Below are positions 37,075-45,530 of a stretch of 64,000 nt of DNA, piece by piece (positions within the stretch are counted from its first letter, which is position 1; the number at the start of each line of letters is the position of its first letter). The notes under the pieces are model-generated. The model had not been told where the DNA came from, did no database searches, and was given only the letters and a program-made list of their open reading frames with translations. Location: contig NZ_JANYMP010000011.1 in NCBI RefSeq assembly GCF_025061645.1, forward strand, positions 62,001 to 126,000, read 5' to 3'. The position numbers and the translations under genes are program-made. Source of the stretch: Umezawaea endophytica. Its GTDB lineage: Bacteria; Actinomycetota; Actinomycetes; Mycobacteriales; Pseudonocardiaceae.

Positions 37075-37911
37075 GTGGAAGCGCTCTGGATCGTCCTGCT
37101 CGGATCCCTCACCGCGGGCTACTTCGCGTTGGCGGGCTTCGACTACGGCACCGCGCTGCTGTTCCGGTTCGTCGGCCGCGACGAACCGGAGCGGACCCGC
37201 GTGCTCGGCGCGATGACGCCGTTCGCGCTGGGCAACGAGGTGTGGCTGGTCGCCGCCGTCGGCGTCCTGTTCGGCGCCTTCCCCCGACTGGAAGGGGAAC
37301 TGCTGTCCGGCCACCACGGGGTCTTCACCGCGATCGTCACCGGGCTGGTGGTGTTCACCGCGTCCGTCCAACTGCGGGGGAACTCCCGTGCCTGGGACGT
37401 CCCGCTCATCGCGGGCGCGCTGGCGGTCGCGGTCGGCTGGGGCTGGCTGGCGGCCGACCTGACCGGTGCCCCCGCGCCGCTGTGGGGTGCGGGCGTGGTG
37501 GCGCTGTTCGCCGTGCACGGCGGCACCTTCCTGGCGTGGCGGCTGCCCGGCCGGTCCGGCGAACGGGCCGGAGCCCTGGCCCGGTCGCTGGTGCTGCCGT
37601 GCGCGGCGTTCGTGCCCGCCGTGGTCCTGCTGTCCGGATCAGCGCGGCACCCCGAACTCGCGGTCGTCGGCGCGGTCGCGGTCGTGGTGCTGCTGCTCGG
37701 CTCGCGGCTCGCGTCCGGGCGGACCGCGTTCGCCTGCACGGCGCTCGCGTGCGCGCTGCCGGTGCCGGTCGTGTTCGCCGCGGCGGACGTCGTGCACGTC
37801 GAGACCATGGCGCACACCGCCACGTTGACCGTGCTGACCCCGGTCGCGCTCGTGGTGCTGCCGCTGGTGCTGCTGTTCCAGTGGGCGACCTGGTGGATGC
37901 ACCGTGCGTGA
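37075..37911 (+). CDS. cydB: Cytochrome bd-type oxidase subunit II (short CydB)
   Basis: 278 aa, shorter than the usual ~330-380. N-terminal ALAGFDYGTALLFRFVG and the PFALGNEVWLVAAVGVLFGAFP motif near residue 50 are typical. About seven to eight transmembrane helices in total. It packs against CydA in the membrane. Preceded by AAAGGGGAA, and overlapping cydD by 8 nt. Coupled translation with the exporter genes follows the common cydABDC layout. Confidence 0.83.
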   Translation: MEALWIVLLGSLTAGYFALAGFDYGTALLFRFVGRDEPERTRVLGAMTPFALGNEVWLVAAVGVLFGAFPRLEGELLSGHHGVFTAIVTGLVVFTASVQLRGNSRAWDVPLIAGALAVAVGWGWLAADLTGAPAPLWGAGVVALFAVHGGTFLAWRLPGRSGERAGALARSLVLPCAAFVPAVVLLSGSARHPELAVVGAVAVVVLLLGSRLASGRTAFACTALACALPVPVVFAAADVVHVETMAHTATLTVLTPVALVVLPLVLLFQWATWWMHRA

Positions 37912-39379
37912 CCGCCGCTACGCGACCCTGCTGGGGGTGTTCGCGGTCGCGACCGCCGTGCTCGTGCTGGCCCAAGCCGACCTGCTGGCGCGCGTGCTCA
38001 GCGGCGGCGACGGGATCGGTCCGCTGGCCGCAGTCGTGGTGGTGCGAGCGGTGCTCGTCGGCGCGCGGCGGGTGTACGCCCAACGCACCGCGACGACCGT
38101 GAAGGCCGAGCTGCGCAAGCAGGTCCTGGCCGACGCGGCGACCCGGCGCGGCGACCGGGCGGGTGAGGTCAGCACCCTCGTGACCAGGGGCCTGGACGCG
38201 ATCGAGCCCTACCTGGCCGGGTACCTGCCGCAGCTCGCGGTCGCGGCGGTCGTGCCGCTCGCGGTGCTGCTGCGGCTGGCGTTCGCCGACCTCACCGCCG
38301 CCGTGACCATCCTGGTGACGCTGCCGCTGGTGCCGGTGTTCGCCGCGCTGGTCGGCGCGCACACCAGGGACAGCACCGAGCGGCAGTGGGCGGAGCTGTC
38401 CGCGGTGGGCGGACACTTCCTCGACGTCGTGGCGGGGCTGAGCACGTTGCGGCTGTTCGGCCGCGCGAGCGCGCAGGCGGTGACCGTGCGGGCGATGGCG
38501 ACCGCGCACGCCGACTCGACCATGCGGACGCTGCGGGTCGCGTTCCTCTCCGCGCTGGTGCTGGAACTCGTGGCCACGCTGTCCGTCGCGCTGGTCGCCG
38601 TGCCGGTCGGGCTGCGGCTGCTCAGCGGCGGCGTGACCCTGGAGGTCGCGCTCCTGGTGCTGCTGCTCGCCCCCGAGGCGTACCTGCCGCTGCGCGCGGC
38701 CGGGGCCCAGTTCCACGCCGCGGCGGAAGGCCTGGCCGTGCTGGAGCAGGTCGCCGCCACCGCCCCACCGCCCGCCACGGCCAACCGCCGCCCGCCGGAC
38801 CTGAGCCGCGCGGAGATCGTGCTGGAGGACGTGGGCGTCCGGTCGTTGCGGGGCTTCAGCCTGCGGATCGCGCCGGGTGAGCGGATCGCGCTGGTCGGTC
38901 CGAGCGGTGCGGGCAAGACCACTCTCCTCTCGTTGCTGCTGGGCGAGATCACGCCCACGTCGGGCCGGGTGCTGGTGGGCGGCGTCGACCTGCGGGAGAT
39001 CGACCGGGTGGCGTGGCTGCGTCGGGTCGCGTGGGTGCCGCAGACGCCGACCGTGTTCGAGGGGACGGTGGCCGACAACATCGCCGTCGGCGGTCCCGGC
39101 GCCGTCGCCGCGGCGCACGCCGTCGGCCTGGGCGCGCTGGTGGACGCCCGGCACGCCCTGTCCTCCGGTGAACGCCAGCGGGTCGCCGTCGCCCGCGCGC
39201 TCGTCCGCCCCGACGCCCGGTTGCTGCTGCTCGACGAACCGACCGCCCGGCTGGACAGCGGCACCGAGGCGACCGTGCTGCGGGTGACCCGCACGTTGTC
39301 CCGCGGCCGGACCACCGTGCTGGTGGCCCACCGGCCCGCCCTGCTCGACGAGGTCGACCGCGTGGTGGAGGTCCGGTGA
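37904..39379 (+). CDS. cydD: Cytochrome bd biogenesis ABC exporter subunit CydD
   Basis: 491 aa. Six-helix ABC exporter domain (residues ~1-270) fused to an ATPase domain: Walker A GPSGAGKTT near 331, Q-loop WVPQTPTVFEGTV, signature SSGERQRVAVARAL (first Gly replaced by Ser), Walker B LLLLDEPTARLD and H-loop VAHRP. Shorter than the E. coli protein (588 aa). CydDC exports thiols/heme-related reductant needed to assemble cytochrome bd. GTG start; overlaps cydB and cydC. Confidence 0.86.
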   Translation: MRDRRYATLLGVFAVATAVLVLAQADLLARVLSGGDGIGPLAAVVVVRAVLVGARRVYAQRTATTVKAELRKQVLADAATRRGDRAGEVSTLVTRGLDAIEPYLAGYLPQLAVAAVVPLAVLLRLAFADLTAAVTILVTLPLVPVFAALVGAHTRDSTERQWAELSAVGGHFLDVVAGLSTLRLFGRASAQAVTVRAMATAHADSTMRTLRVAFLSALVLELVATLSVALVAVPVGLRLLSGGVTLEVALLVLLLAPEAYLPLRAAGAQFHAAAEGLAVLEQVAATAPPPATANRRPPDLSRAEIVLEDVGVRSLRGFSLRIAPGERIALVGPSGAGKTTLLSLLLGEITPTSGRVLVGGVDLREIDRVAWLRRVAWVPQTPTVFEGTVADNIAVGGPGAVAAAHAVGLGALVDARHALSSGERQRVAVARALVRPDARLLLLDEPTARLDSGTEATVLRVTRTLSRGRTTVLVAHRPALLDEVDRVVEVR

Positions 39380-40821
39380 AGCGCTTGGCACTGGCCGCTT
39401 TCGCCGCCACCCTGGCCGAACTGTCCGGTGTGGCCCTGACGGCCACCGCGGTGTGGCTGGTCGTCCGCGCGGCCGACCAGCCGCCGATGGCCGCGCTCAC
39501 CGTGGCGGTCGTGGCCGTCCGCGCGCTGGCGCTGTCCCGTGGCGCACTCCGGTACGCGGAACGGCTGGCGGGCCACGACGCCGTGCTGCGCCACCTCGCC
39601 GACCTGCGCGGCCGGGTGTACGAATCGCTGCTGCGCCAACCCGTTCAGCGGCGCGGCGGCGACCTGGTCACCCGCCTGGTGTCCGATGTGGACGCCGTGC
39701 AGGACGTGGTGCTGCGCTGCCTGCTCCCGGCGTGCGCGGCGGGTCTGGTCGGCGCGGTCGCGGTCCTGGTCGTGCCCGCGCTCGTGCTTCCGGTGCTGCT
39801 GCTGGGCGTTGTGCTGCCGTTGGCCGCTTTCTCGTTGGCCGACAGCCATCTCCGCGCACTGGCGCCGTTGCGCTCGCGTCTCGCGGAACGCACGGTGGCG
39901 CTGGTGCACGGAGCCGCCGAACTGACCGCGTTCGGCGTCCTGGACGACGAACTCGCCAGGTCCGGCCGGGTGATCACCGACATCGCGACCCGCGAGCACC
40001 GCGCCACGACCCGCACCGGAGCGCTGACGGCCGTCGCCGTGCTGATCCAGTTCGGCACCGCGCTGGCACTCCTGTCGACCGGCGCGCCCGCCCCCGTGGT
40101 CCTGGGCGCGGTGGCGGTCCTGGAGGTGTTCCTCCCCCTCACCACCGCCGCCCAACGCTGGGCCGAGACCCGCGGCTCCCTGACCAGGGTCCGCGAACTC
40201 CTCACCGCCCGCCGCCCGGTCCCGGCCCTGACCGAGGACCTCCCACCGGGCACCAGGCTCGCCGTGGTCGGCCCCAGCGGCGCCGGCAAGACCACCCTCC
40301 TGTCCCGCTTCGCGGTACCCGACGCCCGCGGCGCCCTGGCCGACGCCCACGTCTTCCACACCACCGTGCGAGCCAACGTCCTGCTGGCCAAACCCGACGC
40401 CACCCAGGAAGAACTGGACTTCGCCGCCCACACCACCGACCTGGACCTCCCGTGGGACCTGGTGGTAGGCGAACACGGCACCGCCCTCTCCGGCGGCCAA
40501 CGCCAACGCCTGATCCTGACCAGAGCCGTCCTCTCCACACCCCCGGTCCTGCTGCTGGACGAACCCGTGGAAGGCCTACCCCCAACCCAGGCCGACCAGG
40601 TCCTGCACCGCGTCCTGTCCACCGCACCCAGCACGGTCGTCCTGATCACCCACCGCCTGACCCCGTTGGCGCACGAGCACTTCGACGAGATCCTCGTGCT
40701 GGACAACGGCGTGATCACCCAACGCGGCACGCACGCGACCCTCGTCACGACACCGGGCTACTACCGCGACCGCTGGAAGGACGAGACCTCGAAGTCCGAG
40801 TACCGCAACTCGTACCGATGA
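39376..40821 (+). CDS. cydC: Cytochrome bd biogenesis ABC exporter subunit CydC, with shortened ATPase domain
   Basis: 481 aa. Exporter membrane domain (~1-270), then Walker A GPSGAGKTT near 303, signature LSGGQRQRLILTRAV, Walker B VLLLDEPVEGLP and H-loop LITHRLTPLAHEHFDE. Only about 15 residues separate Walker A from the motif DAHVFHTTVRANV, where ~45 are usual, and the Q-loop glutamine is missing. The partner CydD site is intact. The GTG overlaps the cydD stop; the last 61 nt overlap the convergent GntR gene. Confidence 0.83.
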   Translation: MKRLALAAFAATLAELSGVALTATAVWLVVRAADQPPMAALTVAVVAVRALALSRGALRYAERLAGHDAVLRHLADLRGRVYESLLRQPVQRRGGDLVTRLVSDVDAVQDVVLRCLLPACAAGLVGAVAVLVVPALVLPVLLLGVVLPLAAFSLADSHLRALAPLRSRLAERTVALVHGAAELTAFGVLDDELARSGRVITDIATREHRATTRTGALTAVAVLIQFGTALALLSTGAPAPVVLGAVAVLEVFLPLTTAAQRWAETRGSLTRVRELLTARRPVPALTEDLPPGTRLAVVGPSGAGKTTLLSRFAVPDARGALADAHVFHTTVRANVLLAKPDATQEELDFAAHTTDLDLPWDLVVGEHGTALSGGQRQRLILTRAVLSTPPVLLLDEPVEGLPPTQADQVLHRVLSTAPSTVVLITHRLTPLAHEHFDEILVLDNGVITQRGTHATLVTTPGYYRDRWKDETSKSEYRNSYR

Positions 40822-41498
40822 CCACCTTTGACCAACACCGACACCTCGACCGGGCGAAGACCGTCCGAGTGGACCACCCGGAACTGGCAGATCACCGGCA
40901 CGTCGTCCGGCAGGTCGAGCGCCTCCACCTCCTCGGTGGTCGGCATCCGCGCGGACAGGCGATCGGTGCAGCCGCGCTGCGGAAAACCGAGGTCGGCGAG
41001 AACCCGTGGCGCACCACCGCGAATCCTCGCCCGACCGGCCAACTCGGTTCCGGCGGCGATGTCCACCGGGTAGTAGGACCACGACAGCTCGACCGGTTCG
41101 CCGTCGTGCGAGAGCACGCGGTGCCGGAGGACCACCGTCCCGTCCTCGGGGAGTTCGAGGACCCGCGCGACGTCGGCGGGTGGACGCACCTCGGCCACCT
41201 CCAACAACCGGTAGGAGTAGGCGTTGTCCGCCGGGGCCAGGTAGGGCTGCGCGTCGATGGTCAGGGGTGGCCGCTCGCGGACGTAGACGCCCTTTCCCGC
41301 CCGGCTGCGCAGGAAACCTTCGTCCTTGAGCGCGCCCAACGCGCGCTGGACGGTCGCGTTCGCCGCACCGTACCGGTCGACGAGCTGCTGGGTCGACGGG
41401 AGCTGGGCTCCGGCAGCGAGGTCGCCCGACATGATCAGCGACCTCAGGTGAGCAGCGATCTGCTGGTGCCGCGGACGACCGTCCGACCTGGCGCTCAT
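40761..41498 (-). CDS. GntR-family regulator (HTH + UTRA)
   Basis: 245 aa. N-terminal winged helix (QQIAAHLRSLIMSGDLAAGAQLPSTQQL...ANATVQRALGAL) and a C-terminal UTRA ligand domain (residues ~85-240). GTG/ATG start choice: the ATG lies 9 nt after AAGGGA; a GTG two codons upstream overlaps the neighbouring UTRA gene's stop. It follows a second, HTH-less UTRA gene and probably shares its signal. The 3' end overlaps cydC by 61 nt. Confidence 0.8.
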   Translation of the reverse strand: MSARSDGRPRHQQIAAHLRSLIMSGDLAAGAQLPSTQQLVDRYGAANATVQRALGALKDEGFLRSRAGKGVYVRERPPLTIDAQPYLAPADNAYSYRLLEVAEVRPPADVARVLELPEDGTVVLRHRVLSHDGEPVELSWSYYPVDIAAGTELAGRARIRGGAPRVLADLGFPQRGCTDRLSARMPTTEEVEALDLPDDVPVICQFRVVHSDGLRPVEVSVLVKGGHRYELRYSDFEVSSFQRSR

Positions 41499-41500
41499 GG

Positions 41501-42034
41501 TCACAGATCCCTTTCGTAGCCGAGGCGGGTGCCGCGGGCGATCATCGTCATCGCGCTGGCTTCGACCGGGGTCCCGTCGGCCGTCGACACGAGTCTGAAG
41601 AGGACCATCACCCAGTCGTCCTGGCCCAGGTCCAGCAACTCCCGTTCCTCCGCCGTGGCGGGCCGGGCGGAAACCTCTTCCCGGACGTGCGCGGGCGCGT
41701 GCCCGAGTTCGGCGAGCAACGTGATCGCGCCACCGGGGATCTTGCGCGCCTCCGCCAGCCGCGTACCCCGCGCGATGGAGACCGGGTAGTAGGAGTCCGT
41801 CAGCTCCACCGGCCTGCCGTCGAGGGACATCACCCGACGCCGCACCACGACCGGCTGTCCCTCCGCCACCGCGAGGGCTTCGGCGACCAACCGAGACGGC
41901 TCGACCTCACCGACCTCCCGCAACCGCTGACCGGCCTTCGCCCCGCGCGACTCCGCTTCCGCCGCCCAAGCATCACCCACACCCGGCGTCACGTACGCGG
42001 TCGACCTGCTGACCCACCGGTCCTGGCTGGTCAT
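41501..42034 (-). CDS. Stand-alone UTRA ligand-binding protein
   Basis: 177 aa. The UTRA fold is recognisable (EGQPVVVRRRVMSLDGRPVELTDSYYPVSIARGT, KIPGGAITLLAELGHAPAHVREEV), but there is no helix-turn-helix before it; the ~20-residue N-terminus instead reads TSQDRWVSRSTAYVTPG. Similar HTH-less UTRA proteins occur in Streptomyces. It is upstream of and coupled to the full GntR gene. It may be a ligand sink, or heterodimerise with it. GGGAGG before the ATG. Confidence 0.75.
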   Translation of the reverse strand: MTSQDRWVSRSTAYVTPGVGDAWAAEAESRGAKAGQRLREVGEVEPSRLVAEALAVAEGQPVVVRRRVMSLDGRPVELTDSYYPVSIARGTRLAEARKIPGGAITLLAELGHAPAHVREEVSARPATAEERELLDLGQDDWVMVLFRLVSTADGTPVEASAMTMIARGTRLGYERDL

Positions 42035-42064
42035 GGTGGTCCTCCCAAGCTCGAACGTCCCCCG

Positions 42065-42934
42065 CTAAGCCAACGCGCGCAAAACCCGCGTAGGCGTTCG
42101 GGTTCCGGCGATCGACGCGACCATCTCCACGGTTCGCCTGGTCTGCCGCACCTCGTGCGCGCGGAACACCCGTGCGCCCGTCCACGCCGCCACGGCGGTG
42201 GCGGCGAGGGTGCCGTCGACGCGGTCGCCGACGTCCGCCCCGAGGGTCTCGCCGATGAAGTCCTTGTTGGACAGCGCCATCAGCACCGGCCACCCCGTGC
42301 CGACCAGTTCGTCCAAGCGCCGCAACAACTCCAGCCCGTGCCAGGTGTTCTTGCCGAAGTCGTGCGTCGGGTCGATCAGCACGCCTTCGCGCGGCACACC
42401 GAGGGCCACCACGCGCTCGGCGCGCTCGACCAGTTCGGCGACGACGGACGCGACCACGTCGGTGTAGCGGGGCCGGTGGGGGTCGGTGCGCGGGGGGAGG
42501 CCGCCGGTGTGGGAGCAGACGATGCCCACGCCGAACTCGGCCGCGACCTCGGCGAGCTTGGGGTCGGCGCCCGCCCACGTGTCGTTGAGCAGGTCGGCGC
42601 CCGCGCGGCACACCTCGCGGCCCACCTCGTGGCGCCAGGTGTCGACGCTGATCACCAGGTCGGGGTACCGCGACCGGACCTGGGCGACGAACGGGACGAC
42701 GCGGCGCGCCTCCTCGGCGGCGTCGACGACCTCGCCCTTCGACCCCGCCCGGACACCGCCGATGTCGATGACGTCCGCGCCGTCCGCGACCGCCCGGTCC
42801 ACGGCCGCCAGCGCGGCGTCGTCGGTGAACGTGGCGCCGCCGTCGTAGAAGGAATCCCTGGTCCGGTTGACGATCGCCATGACCAGCGCGCGGTCGTCCG
42901 GGGTTTCGCGTGTACCGAATCGCACTGGCTTCAC
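42065..42934 (-). CDS. folP2: Dihydropteroate synthase-like protein FolP2
   Basis: 289 aa TIM barrel. DHPS motif VMAIVNRTRDSFYDGG near residue 19, VIDIGGVRAGSKGEVVDAAEE near 54, ISVDTWRHEV and LSNKDFIGETLG near 220. The pterin/pABA loop is normally N-x-T-P-D-S-F; here Arg (AGG codon) replaces Pro. Mycobacterial FolP2 (Rv1207) is considered a non-canonical DHPS paralogue. The start GTG gives MKPVRFGTRE; a GTG six codons upstream is an alternative. Confidence 0.8.
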   Translation of the reverse strand: MKPVRFGTRETPDDRALVMAIVNRTRDSFYDGGATFTDDAALAAVDRAVADGADVIDIGGVRAGSKGEVVDAAEEARRVVPFVAQVRSRYPDLVISVDTWRHEVGREVCRAGADLLNDTWAGADPKLAEVAAEFGVGIVCSHTGGLPPRTDPHRPRYTDVVASVVAELVERAERVVALGVPREGVLIDPTHDFGKNTWHGLELLRRLDELVGTGWPVLMALSNKDFIGETLGADVGDRVDGTLAATAVAAWTGARVFRAHEVRQTRRTVEMVASIAGTRTPTRVLRALA

Positions 42935-42963
42935 AAGGCCCGATGGTGCCACGCCTGGTTAAC

Positions 42964-42979
42964 AGTGAACTGGATCACA
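42964..42979. promoter_or_regulatory. CRP-like site AGTGAACTGGATCACA
   Basis: GTGA-N6-TCAC core with outer A's, 30 nt upstream of the folP2 start and about 85 nt upstream of the secreted hydrolase. Paired with a second site 64 bp away. Confidence 0.45.
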
Positions 42980-43027
42980 GCTATTGCTACTTGGCAGTAG
43001 GAACTGTTTACTCACCAGTAACTCACA

Positions 43028-43043
43028 CGTGATCCAGGTCACG
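43028..43043. promoter_or_regulatory. CRP-like site CGTGATCCAGGTCACG
   Basis: A GTGA-N6-TCAC palindrome with symmetric outer bases C/G, ending 18 nt before the hydrolase GTG. A regulator bound here would cover the promoter-proximal region. Confidence 0.45.
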
Positions 43044-43061
43044 GTTCAACGGGAGGATCTC

Positions 43062-44633
43062 GTGCGCCGATCACTCGTCCTGCTCCTGACGACGCTCCTC
43101 GCCATAGGCCTGCTCACCCCTGTCGCGCAGGCCGCCGGCTTCAGCACCGCGTACCGGACCATCCCCGGCGCGGGCGGCACGCCCATCCGCGCCTTCGTGA
43201 TCGAGCCGACCGGCCGCGGCAGCGGCCCGTTCCCCCTGCTGGTACTGCCGTCGAGCTGGGGCATCAACAACGTCGAGTACGTCGGCGCCGCCGCCAAGTT
43301 CGCGTACGAGTCCGGGTACGTCGTGGTCAGCTACACCAGCCGCGGCTTCTACGACTCCGGCGGCGAGATCGACGTCTCCGGTCCGGACACCGTCGCGGAC
43401 GTGAGCAAGGTGATCGACTGGGCCGTCGGCAACGCCAAGGGCGACGCGGGCAAGGTCGGCGTCGCGGGCATCTCCTACGGCGCCGGGCAGGCACTGCTGG
43501 CCGCCGCCGTCGACCCGCGGATCAAGGCCGTCGCGTCGCTCAGCACGTGGACCGACCTGGCCCGTTCGCTCTACCCGAACGAGACCGTGAACAGCCAGGC
43601 CGTCGAGGTCCTGCTGGCCGCGGGCAACCTCGTCGGACGTCCCGGCCCGGTGCTGCGGCAGGCGGAGACCGCCTACCGCGAGGGCCGGTTCGAGGAGGTC
43701 GTGCCGATCTCGGAGTCGCGGTCGGCGGCGAACAAGATCGCCGCGATCAACGCGAACGGCGCCGCCGTGATGATCGGCAACGCCTGGAACGACGGCATCT
43801 TCGCACCGGGCCAGGTCACCGACCTGTTCACGAAGCTCACCGGCCCGAAGCGGCTGATGCTCTCGCCCGGCGACCACGCGACCGCCGAGCTGTTCGGCGC
43901 GGCGGGCCTGCCGAACGAGATCTGGGCGTCCGTCGGCCGCTGGTTCGACAAGCACGTGCGCGGCGTCGACAACGGCATCGACCGGGAGGCCCCGGTCAAC
44001 CTGAAGCCGAACAACGGGGGTGGCTGGCGCACGTTCCCCAGTTGGTCGGCGGCGACGGCCGCGCAGGACACCCTGTACCTGACCGGCCCGTCCTGGGGCA
44101 CCGGCTCGCTGGCCACGACGGCCGCGACCGGCTGGCAGAACCGCATCGCCGCGGGCTGGCCGACCGTCGCCGACAGCGGGACGATCCTGCTCAGCGGCGC
44201 CCTCCAGGGCTTCTTCAACATCCCGACCGGGGTGTCGATGCCGCTGGTGGACCGCAACGCCGCCGCCGTCTGGTGGGGCCCGACCTACTCGCGGGCCACC
44301 ACCGTCAGCGGAGCGCCGAGGCTGCACGCCACGGTCACCCCGAGCGCGCCGACCACGACGCTGTACGCCTACCTGTACGACATCGGCTCACTCGGCCTGG
44401 GCTCGCTCGTCACGCACAAGCCGATCACCGTGCGGGACGCGACGCCCGGCGTGGCGAGGACGCTCGACTTCGCCCTGGAACCGGTGGTGTGGGACGTCCC
44501 GGCGGGCCACCGCTTGGTGCTGGTCGTCGACACCGTCGACCCGCGCTACCTGAGCGAGAGCACGCTCGGCTCGACGGTCACCTTCAGCTCCCCGGCGGCG
44601 GACCCGTCCTGGCTGCGGGTCCCTCGCGGATGA
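43062..44633 (+). CDS. Secreted CocE/NonD (S15 X-Pro dipeptidyl-peptidase-like) hydrolase
   Basis: 523 aa. Signal peptide (RRSLVLLLTTLLAIGLLTP, cleavage near AQA-A at residue 25). Alpha/beta hydrolase core with nucleophile GISYG (Ser~138), LSPGDHAT with the probable catalytic His, and a C-terminal beta-sandwich (residues ~330-523) as in X-Pro dipeptidyl-peptidases and cocaine esterase. Acts outside the membrane on peptides or esters. GTG start 6 nt after GGGAGG. Two CRP-like sites lie upstream. The last 50 nt overlap the convergent Nudix gene. Confidence 0.83.
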   Translation: MRRSLVLLLTTLLAIGLLTPVAQAAGFSTAYRTIPGAGGTPIRAFVIEPTGRGSGPFPLLVLPSSWGINNVEYVGAAAKFAYESGYVVVSYTSRGFYDSGGEIDVSGPDTVADVSKVIDWAVGNAKGDAGKVGVAGISYGAGQALLAAAVDPRIKAVASLSTWTDLARSLYPNETVNSQAVEVLLAAGNLVGRPGPVLRQAETAYREGRFEEVVPISESRSAANKIAAINANGAAVMIGNAWNDGIFAPGQVTDLFTKLTGPKRLMLSPGDHATAELFGAAGLPNEIWASVGRWFDKHVRGVDNGIDREAPVNLKPNNGGGWRTFPSWSAATAAQDTLYLTGPSWGTGSLATTAATGWQNRIAAGWPTVADSGTILLSGALQGFFNIPTGVSMPLVDRNAAAVWWGPTYSRATTVSGAPRLHATVTPSAPTTTLYAYLYDIGSLGLGSLVTHKPITVRDATPGVARTLDFALEPVVWDVPAGHRLVLVVDTVDPRYLSESTLGSTVTFSSPAADPSWLRVPRG

Positions 44634-45111
44634 GCCTCTCGTCGGACGGCAGGGCCACCGATCCCCTGCCGTCCGGCGGGCTCGTCCGCGCCAGCTCCAA
44701 CGCCACGTCCACCTGGTCGGAGTGGTGCAACCCGGCAACCGCGTCCAGGTCGAACCACTCGGCCCGATCAGACGACCCACCAACCTCGAACCTCAGCTCA
44801 CCACCCGTGACCCGAGCCTCGTAGATGATCCGCAACCCGTGGAAGTCAACCTCCCCACCGGGCCGCTCGAACAACCGCCGAACCGTGTGCACCCCCAACA
44901 ACCGCTGCACCTCGATCGAATACCCGGTCTCCTCGTCGACCTCACGGATCACCGCCTCGTACGGATCCTCCCCGTGATCGATCCCCCCACCGGGCAACGT
45001 CCACCGCTTACCACTGGGCCCCACCCACCGGGAGAGCAGAACCTGCCCGTCCCGAACGCACAGCGCGTACGCGGCGACCCTGAGCTGTTTGGTGATCTCC
45101 ACGAACACCAT
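44584..45111 (-). CDS. Nudix hydrolase
   Basis: 175 aa. Complete Nudix box GGGIDHGEDPYEAVIREV then DEETGY, near residues 41-64. The ~25-residue Pro/Gly-rich C-terminus is encoded antisense to the hydrolase 3' end and looks dispensable. Substrate unknown. No ribosome site was found before the ATG; GTG codons follow closely. The + strand here is already A/C-rich, the outer edge of the skew around copy C. Confidence 0.75.
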   Translation of the reverse strand: MVFVEITKQLRVAAYALCVRDGQVLLSRWVGPSGKRWTLPGGGIDHGEDPYEAVIREVDEETGYSIEVQRLLGVHTVRRLFERPGGEVDFHGLRIIYEARVTGGELRFEVGGSSDRAEWFDLDAVAGLHHSDQVDVALELARTSPPDGRGSVALPSDERLIREGPAARTGPPPGS

Positions 45112-45152
45112 CCTGACAGCAGGTGGCAGGAATCGGTGCTTGGATCCGAAAC

Positions 45153-45530
45153 ATGACCACCCAGGTGAAGGCCACTTTCACGATCACCCGCTGGGACGAG
45201 GCGGCCTACGAGACCGGCGAACCAAAACTCGCACGCGTAGACGTGGGAAAAACGTTCACCGGCCCCTTGCAGGGAACCAGCACCGCCCAGCTACTCACCT
45301 GCGCCTCATCAGACGGCTCAGCGGGCTACGTCGCGTCCGAGCAGGTAACCGGCACCCTGGACGGCCACACAGGCACCTTCGTACTCCAACACGGCGCCAC
45401 CATGTCCCCCACCGGCCCAAACTTCTTCGGCCACGTAGTCCCAGGCTCAGGCACCGGCGACCTGACAGGCCTGACCGGCACAGCACGGGTGGAACACGAA
45501 CTAATCACCCTGGACTACGACCTTGCCTGA
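45153..45530 (+). CDS. DUF3224 beta-barrel protein
   Basis: 125 aa. The DUF3224 (allene-oxide-cyclase-like barrel) pattern is seen as TFTITRWDEAAYETGEPKLARVDVGKTFTGPLQG, then GTFVLQHGATM near residue 85 and GTGDLTGLTGTARVEH. Homologues are annotated without function. An in-frame GTG further upstream is possible; the chosen ATG fits the family. It overlaps the AlkZ-like gene by 8 nt. Base composition is A/C-skewed. Confidence 0.78.
   Translation: MTTQVKATFTITRWDEAAYETGEPKLARVDVGKTFTGPLQGTSTAQLLTCASSDGSAGYVASEQVTGTLDGHTGTFVLQHGATMSPTGPNFFGHVVPGSGTGDLTGLTGTARVEHELITLDYDLA

Noticed and set aside
40100-40820. Possible fifth skewed zone at the cydC 3' end
   Set aside because: Mildly A/C-rich but no repeat copy is present and the effect is weak by eye; needs a windowed count to decide.
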